This document shows positions 20,847 through 24,087 of a stretch of 24,087 nucleotides of DNA, piece after piece. The notes under the pieces were generated by a model that worked only from the letters and a program-made list of their open reading frames with translations, was not told where the DNA came from and did no database searches. The position numbers were made by a program, and so were the translations under genes. Position 1 is the stretch's first letter; each line of letters begins with the position of its first letter. This DNA comes from a virus, in IMG/VR virus record IMGVR_UViG_3300036832_001153, positions 1-24,087 of that record; one strand, given 5' to 3'.

Positions 20847-20851
20847 TTTTT
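20825..20851 (+). terminator. Weak hairpin plus T5 after the attP core
   Basis: GCCTC (20825-20829) pairs with GAGGC (20840-20844) over a 10-base loop, followed by CC and TTTTT (20847-20851). It could end plus-strand transcription after an integrated tRNA gene, as tRNA terminators do. The stem is short. Confidence 0.35.
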
Positions 20852-20862
20852 AGCGAGGCGGG

Positions 20863-21210
20863 CTACTCGGGGAGGGACCCACGGAGGGACCCAAACCAGG
20901 TCATTGGGTCCCCGAGGTCCACTTCTGGGTCCCCGGGCAGCGTCTCGAGGCGCTCCACGAAGGCCGAGACGATCCGACAATCGCGCTCATCGAACGCCGG
21001 CTCAGCCGGGTATGGCAGGCGCTCGGTGAGCAGCATCACCGATAGGGCTTTCTGCTGAAGCAGTGAGAGGCCAATCACCCGGGCGCACAGTTCGATGAGC
21101 TGTTCGGGCTCAACATCGTCGGCGCGCTGGCGACGGGCGATCCAGGCACGCCGATCCGCCTCGAACGCCAACCAACGGGTTGCACGTTCGCGCAAGAGTT
21201 CATCGGTCAT
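20863..21210 (-). CDS. Small protein between attP and repressor, unknown
   Basis: The 115-residue product starts R-E-R-A-T-R-W-L-A-F-E-A-D-R-R-A-W-I-A-R-R-Q-R, is helical and basic at first, then has L-I-E-L-C-A-R-V-I-G-L-S-L-L-Q-Q-K-A-L and a D/E/P-rich end. GGAGG lies about ten bases before the ATG on the minus strand. I recognise no family. Its last 20 codons overlap four GGGACCCA/TGGGTCCC sites, so this end of the gene may be constrained as DNA. It lies in the same direction as the repressor, 62 bases downstream of it, and may be co-transcribed as an immunity-region gene. Confidence 0.55.
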   Translation of the reverse strand: MTDELLRERATRWLAFEADRRAWIARRQRADDVEPEQLIELCARVIGLSLLQQKALSVMLLTERLPYPAEPAFDERDCRIVSAFVERLETLPGDPEVDLGDPMTWFGSLRGSLPE

Positions 21211-21272
21211 TCCCTAAAACCTCCAACCCCATTCCCAGAAACCAACCACCGTTTAGCGCGATCGTCTGAGAG

Positions 21273-21638
21273 TTAGCTGGGTCCGCCGCCGCCCAGCCAT
21301 TCGTACAACTGGATCAGCGTCGCCTTTCGTGATGACGAGAGCCAGCGGTCCCGCCTGATTGCCGCCACGACATCGTTGGCCACCGTGTCGCTCCTCGTCG
21401 GCGCCGGGAGCCCGGCGGACTCGAGCATCTCAGCCAGGTCGGCGCCGAGCGCCTCGCACAAGCTGATGACCGTGTCACGCCCCGGATGGTGCCCCCGGGC
21501 CCCCGTCTCGATGGTGGCAATGTGACCGGCGCTGATCCCTGACGCCCGGGCCAGCTCAGCTTGGCTCAGCCCGGCTTCGAGCCGGTGTTCCTTGAGCAAG
21601 CGCCCAAAAGCGGTAGGTCCCGAATCAGGCATCGCCAC
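21273..21638 (-). CDS. Cro/CI-type (XRE) repressor, probable
   Basis: The 121-residue protein has a standard XRE helix-turn-helix: F-G-R-L-L-K-E-H-R-L-E-A-G-L-S-Q-A-E-L-A-R-A (about 11-32), S-G-I-S-A-G-H-I-A-T-I-E-T-G-A-R-G, and V-I-S-L-C-E-A-L-G-A-D. The C-terminal helix region R-K-A-T-L-I-Q-L-Y-E-W-L-G-G may dimerise. There is no LexA-like peptidase domain, so induction by RecA cleavage is unlikely. GTG at 21638 has AGGA six bases upstream; ATG at 21632 is the alternative. It is divergent from the excisionase-like gene, typical of a genetic switch. Confidence 0.82.
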   Translation of the reverse strand: MAMPDSGPTAFGRLLKEHRLEAGLSQAELARASGISAGHIATIETGARGHHPGRDTVISLCEALGADLAEMLESAGLPAPTRSDTVANDVVAAIRRDRWLSSSRKATLIQLYEWLGGGGPS

Positions 21639-21856
21639 GGAAAGTCCTAGCAGCGGTTGCGCGGCGACGCTCTCACCTGCCCTCGCGCTCCCCGGCCCAC
21701 CCCGCGGCGTAACGCCACCATGCGCCATAAAGCGCCAGCGTACACGGCGGTCCCGGGCTGAACAGGGCCGATCAGAAAGGCGCTTGCAGACGCTCGGTGG
21801 CGGTGCTACCGATGACCTCCTCGAAACACACCTAGTTGCTCTCAGGGAGCAAACAC
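21639..21856. promoter_or_regulatory. Repressor/excisionase divergent control region with three phased operators
   Basis: This non-coding gap between divergent genes contains AACGCCA (21711-21717), TGCGCCA (21721-21727) and AGCGCCA (21731-21737), spaced exactly 10 bases; on the minus strand they read TGGCGCT, TGGCGCA, TGGCGTT. The same motif clusters upstream of integrase, which makes this region the likely repressor target. I could not pick reliable promoter boxes in either direction. Confidence 0.55.
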
Positions 21857-22066
21857 ATGACGCCAAGGACTGAATCGCCCAAGCGGGTCGACCCCAGCCG
21901 GTTCCTCACCACCGCCGAAGTGCTCGCCCGGTATCACATCTCGCGGCGCACCCTCGATCGCATCGCCGCCCGGGATGAAGCGCCCGTCTACAACCGCCCG
22001 GGTTCTCGTATGCGCTACTGGGACCCCGACGACCTCGACGCCCTCTGGCAGCCCGTTGAGCGGTGA
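21857..22066 (+). CDS. Excisionase-like helix-turn-helix protein
   Basis: The 69-residue product has a MerR/HTH_17-type winged helix: R-F-L-T-T-A-E-V-L-A-R-Y-H-I-S-R-R-T-L-D-R (about 15-35), then the wing N-R-P-G-S-R-M-R-Y-W-D-P-D-D-L-D-A-L-W. Proteins of this form are phage excisionases or small DNA-binding early regulators. Position as first gene divergent from the repressor and near attP supports excisionase. CAGGGAG at 21843-21849 precedes the chosen ATG. Its stop overlaps the nuclease gene (GTGA). A host-type DNA-binding role is the alternative. Confidence 0.75.
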   Translation: MTPRTESPKRVDPSRFLTTAEVLARYHISRRTLDRIAARDEAPVYNRPGSRMRYWDPDDLDALWQPVER

Positions 22067-22440
22067 CGCCGACCCAGCTCTCGCTGCGGCACCTACGGAC
22101 CGAAGGCTGGCTCGTCGATGTCTGCGAGCGATGGGTGCCGTCGTTCACCGGGGTCGGCGGCAACCGGCGCGACCTGTTCGGGCTCATTGACTTGGTCGCC
22201 CTGCGCGGCGCCGAAACGATCGGTGTGCAAACGACCTCGCACGCCAACTTCAACTCTCGGCTGAACAAGATCAACGACGACGAGCACCGCCCGGCGCTCG
22301 ACGCGCTCAAAGCCGCCGGATGGTCAGTCGTCGTCCACGGCTGGCGCAAGTCCACCCGAGACGGTCACGCCTGTCACCACGGCGGGCGAGCCCGGTGTGG
22401 TTGCCGGTGGACGCTGCATCGTCTCGTCGCCGTGCCATGA
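22063..22440 (+). CDS. PD-(D/E)XK-like nuclease (resolvase-like)
   Basis: The 125-residue protein has N-R-R-D-L-F-G-L-I-D-L-V-A-L (35-48, Asp37 and Asp43) followed by I-G-V-Q-T-T-S (53-59) and R-L-N-K-I. This is the layout of small phage Holliday-junction-resolvase-like nucleases, in which the 'D ... E-x-K' core appears as 'D ... Q-x-T'. Gln56 replaces the usual Glu, and the usual Lys is Thr58, so the active site is a variant. A Cys/His-rich end (H-A-C-H-H-G-G-R-A-R-C-G-C-R-W) may bind zinc. It is coupled to the excisionase-like gene and to the next gene by overlaps, and probably acts in replication or recombination. Confidence 0.7.
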   Translation: MTPTQLSLRHLRTEGWLVDVCERWVPSFTGVGGNRRDLFGLIDLVALRGAETIGVQTTSHANFNSRLNKINDDEHRPALDALKAAGWSVVVHGWRKSTRDGHACHHGGRARCGCRWTLHRLVAVP

Positions 22441-22661
22441 ACTACGAGCGGGCGTGCAACGTGACGGGGCCCTGGACCGCGTTGTCATCGGCGTATGAGC
22501 GCCAAGTCCATTGCAACCGGGTGCAAGGGCACGAGGGGACCAAACACCGCGAGTACGACCCGCGCACGTTCAAGGTCATCGCCGAGTGGGAGACGCCGAG
22601 CGAACCGGACCCGCGCCAACGCCGCAAGAAAGAGGAGCAGCCCTCACATGGCAGCAAATGA
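22437..22661 (+). CDS. Small Cys/His phage protein, unknown
   Basis: The 74-residue product starts at an ATG overlapping the nuclease stop (ATGA). It contains C-N-V-T-G-P-W and Y-E-R-Q-V-H-C-N-R-V-Q-G-H-E-G-T-K-H-R, the 'C-x4-G-H-x-G-x-H' type pattern seen in many small phage proteins of unknown function, then a charged tail. GAGGAG within its last codons (22632-22637) serves the next gene, whose start lies inside this one. Confidence 0.6.
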   Translation: MNYERACNVTGPWTALSSAYERQVHCNRVQGHEGTKHREYDPRTFKVIAEWETPSEPDPRQRRKKEEQPSHGSK

Positions 22662-23067
22662 CCTGACGATCACGTTCACCGAAGAACTGGTGGTGCTGAC
22701 GTGTTGGTGCGGCATCAATCATGCGGTGCCTCGCAATCTGCGGGCGTTCCAAGAACGCCAGCACCGAGACGGCGAAAAGGTCACGCCGATCTGGTGCCCA
22801 CTCGGTCATACGCATCAGCCCGCCGGTGAGGGCAAGGCGGCGCAGCTCGCCCGCGAACTCGAGCGGACCGAACGCCGGGCTCGAGCCCGCCTCGATGCGC
22901 TCGAAGCCGAACGCCGCTCCCACTCGGCCACCAAGGGCCAACTGACCAAGACCAGGAAGCGCATCGGCAAAGGCGTGTGCCCCTGTTGTAACCGGCACTT
23001 CAGCAACGTCCAGCGACACATGGAGCGCCAACACCCCGAGCTGAGCGAACCGCTCTCACCGGCATGA
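22648..23067 (+). CDS. Multi-Cys zinc-binding protein with coiled coil and C-terminal finger
   Basis: The 139-residue protein has an N-terminal zinc-ribbon-like half (L-T-C-W-C-G-I-N-H-A-V-P, then I-W-C-P-L-G-H-T-H), a central coiled coil (A-Q-L-A-R-E-L-E-R-T-E-R-R-A-R-A-R-L-D-A), and a finger C-P-C-C-N-R-H-F ... R-H-M-E-R-Q-H-P after the conserved S-A-T-K-G-Q-L-T-K-T-R-K-R. I recall this three-part design in many actinophage early regions, always uncharacterised. Nucleic acid binding is likely. GAGGAG precedes its ATG by ten bases; its stop overlaps the next ATG. Confidence 0.78.
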   Translation: MAANDLTITFTEELVVLTCWCGINHAVPRNLRAFQERQHRDGEKVTPIWCPLGHTHQPAGEGKAAQLARELERTERRARARLDALEAERRSHSATKGQLTKTRKRIGKGVCPCCNRHFSNVQRHMERQHPELSEPLSPA

Positions 23068-24087
23068 TCGGCGCGCCGTACCAAACCCACTCCGGCACTT
23101 CGCACGACGCCGCCGTCGAGATCGAACCGCACGCCGCGAATCTCCGTGAGCGCGTGTTCCGGTGGTTGCGCGACACCGGCCCCGCCACCGACGAGATGAT
23201 TCAGGATTTTCTCGCCATGCCTGCGAGCACCGAGCGCCCGCGTCGGATCGAACTGATGCAAGCCGGGCTCGTCTATGACACCGGGCAACGCGCCCAGACG
23301 CGCTCGAACCGATGGGCTGTCCTCTGGGCCGCCTGCGGAACCGTCTACCGCTACACCGCCCCCGCCAAAGGAGCCGCCATGACCTCCATCCCGCTCGACG
23401 ACTTGCCGGTCGTGAACGACGCTCGGCGCGATCAATGGGGTCGGTACTTGGTGGTGCCGCCGAATGGTGGGAGGCCCGTGGGCTACACCCGGGTCACCAC
23501 CGTCGCCAAGACCTTCGACTCCGGCGGTGGGCTCGCCCCGTGGAAAGCGGCCATGACGGCGCAGGGGCTCATCATGCGGCGCGGACTGCGAGCCCAGTGG
23601 GAAGCCCTGATGGCTGAGGCCGGGGGCGATCCCTGGTATCGCAACGATCGGACCAAAGCCGCCTGTAAAAAGCTGGTAGAGGATTGCGCGGCGGTCGGCG
23701 GCGCCAACGACCGGCGTGAGATGGGCTCGGCCCTGCACGCCATCTCGGCGTTGATCGACAACGGGCACGCGCCGGCCCATCTCACCGAGGAAACCGAAGC
23801 GGACATGAAGGCGTATCACGCCGGGCTCGCCGCCGCGGGTGTGAGCATCGTGCCCGGGCAAGTCGAGCTGACAGTGGTGCTAGACGACTATCACGTCGCC
23901 GGAACCTTCGACCGGCTCGTCAACGTGTCGGGCTTCGCCCTCCCCCTGATTGCCGATCTCAAAACCGGGGAGGACCTCAGCTACTCGTTCCAGTCCATCG
24001 CCGTGCAACTCGCCGCCTACAGCCGCGCCAACGATCTCTATTTGCAGGGCCCGGCCAAGGACGGCAGCGAGGACACGCGTGAGCCCA
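23064..24087 (+). CDS. Winged-helix domain fused to RecB/Cas4-like exonuclease (partial)
   Basis: A single open frame of at least 341 codons runs off the window. Residues 1-105 form a winged helix: T-H-S-G-T-S-H-D-A-A, L-R-E-R-V-F-R-W-L-R-D-T-G-P-A-T-D-E-M-I-Q, R-P-R-R-I-E-L-M-Q-A-G-L-V, normally a stand-alone phage protein of about 100 residues. From Met106 it is a PD-(D/E)XK exonuclease: M-G-S-A-L-H-A (His225), V-E-L-T-V (Glu268), G-T-F-D-R-L (Asp283), A-D-L-K-T-G (Asp298, Lys300) and Q-L-A-A-Y (Gln315, Tyr319). Such exonucleases act in phage recombination or replication. AAAGGAG at 23367-23373 precedes Met106 (23379), so two products may be made from one frame. Confidence 0.82.
   Translation, partial: MIGAPYQTHSGTSHDAAVEIEPHAANLRERVFRWLRDTGPATDEMIQDFLAMPASTERPRRIELMQAGLVYDTGQRAQTRSNRWAVLWAACGTVYRYTAPAKGAAMTSIPLDDLPVVNDARRDQWGRYLVVPPNGGRPVGYTRVTTVAKTFDSGGGLAPWKAAMTAQGLIMRRGLRAQWEALMAEAGGDPWYRNDRTKAACKKLVEDCAAVGGANDRREMGSALHAISALIDNGHAPAHLTEETEADMKAYHAGLAAAGVSIVPGQVELTVVLDDYHVAGTFDRLVNVSGFALPLIADLKTGEDLSYSFQSIAVQLAAYSRANDLYLQGPAKDGSEDTREP

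Larger units (their letters stand above)
20588..20933. other. attP region with six GGGACCCA/TGGGTCCC candidate integrase arm sites
   Basis: TGGGTCCC occurs at 20588, 20905 and 20926, GGGACCCA at 20651, 20874 and 20886. Two lie left of the tRNA-like core (20791-20834) and four right of it, the arrangement expected of arm-type sites for lambda-like integrases. The 20588 site covers the integrase ribosome site, so bound integrase could limit its own synthesis. The right-hand four fall in the end of the 20863-21210 gene. The motif and positions are seen; the binder is inferred. Confidence 0.65.

Noticed and set aside
22815-23861. 348-codon minus-strand frame opposite the zinc protein and exonuclease
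   Set aside because: The plus strand shows conserved finger and RecB-type motifs; the minus frame shows none.
23881-23897. Functional fourth copy of the GATAG inverted repeat
   Set aside because: Only the TAGACGACTATCACGTC part is kept and it encodes conserved exonuclease residues, so coincidence is likely; kept only as a note.

Overview
The window is a late-gene and integration/immunity segment of a temperate, long-tailed (siphovirus-type) double-stranded DNA phage of a high-G+C actinobacterium. The evidence is the gene order (terminase, portal, prohead protease, HK97-fold capsid, connectors, tail tube, frameshifted tail chaperone, tape measure, tail hub, fibres, lysis), heavy G/C use at third codon positions, many GTG/TTG starts, and likely leaderless genes. 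The endolysin ends in two W-L-L-A-S-D-G / G-D-A-x-F type repeats. From memory these are abundant in secreted proteins of Acidimicrobiia and related actinobacteria, so a host in that direction is a reasonable guess, not proof.

Layout. 1-428: non-coding leader with a 16-bp direct repeat in six copies. 429-2862: HNH nuclease, a small conserved protein, small and large terminase. 2915-7012: portal, a small protein, prohead protease with a coiled-coil tail, a two-helix membrane protein, major capsid protein. 7102-9715: TIG-domain head protein, connector, tail terminator-like, neck protein, tail tube, tail assembly chaperone with a -1 frame extension. 9715-15590: tape measure with four 44-residue repeats, distal tail protein, tail hub, C1q-like fibre protein, two small proteins. 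15580-17755: amidase endolysin, BppU-like fibre-associated protein, collagen-like protein, TIG-like protein, two-helix holin candidate. Almost all these genes overlap by 1-8 bases or have very short gaps, so they form long translationally coupled operons.

After 17755 the strand switches. An operon on the minus strand reads from a tyrosine integrase (20587) down through six small genes, three of which encode Cys/His-rich putative zinc-binding proteins. Upstream of the integrase is an attachment site. It holds the 3' end of a tRNA gene (T-arm, acceptor strand and CCA, with alanine-type identity bases), flanked by six copies of GGGACCCA/TGGGTCCC (candidate integrase arm sites) and by clustered TGGCGCT motifs (candidate operators). 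To its right lie a small minus-strand gene, a Cro/CI-type repressor and, divergently, an excisionase-like helix-turn-helix gene. That gene heads a plus-strand early operon: a PD-(D/E)XK-like nuclease, two Cys/His-rich proteins, and a RecB/Cas4-like exonuclease fused to a winged-helix domain and cut by the window end. The attachment core has phage genes on both sides, so this looks like a circularised or virion-form genome rather than an integrated prophage.

The least expected features are DNA-level: the dispersed 16-bp repeat, a GATAG-N4-CTATC inverted repeat at operon boundaries, and the two repeat families around attP. At the protein level the notable items are the integrase-led zinc-protein cluster, a possible internal start for the lysin binding domain, and the winged-helix/exonuclease fusion. 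I see no CRISPR array, rRNA, complete tRNA, insertion sequence or recognised defence system.
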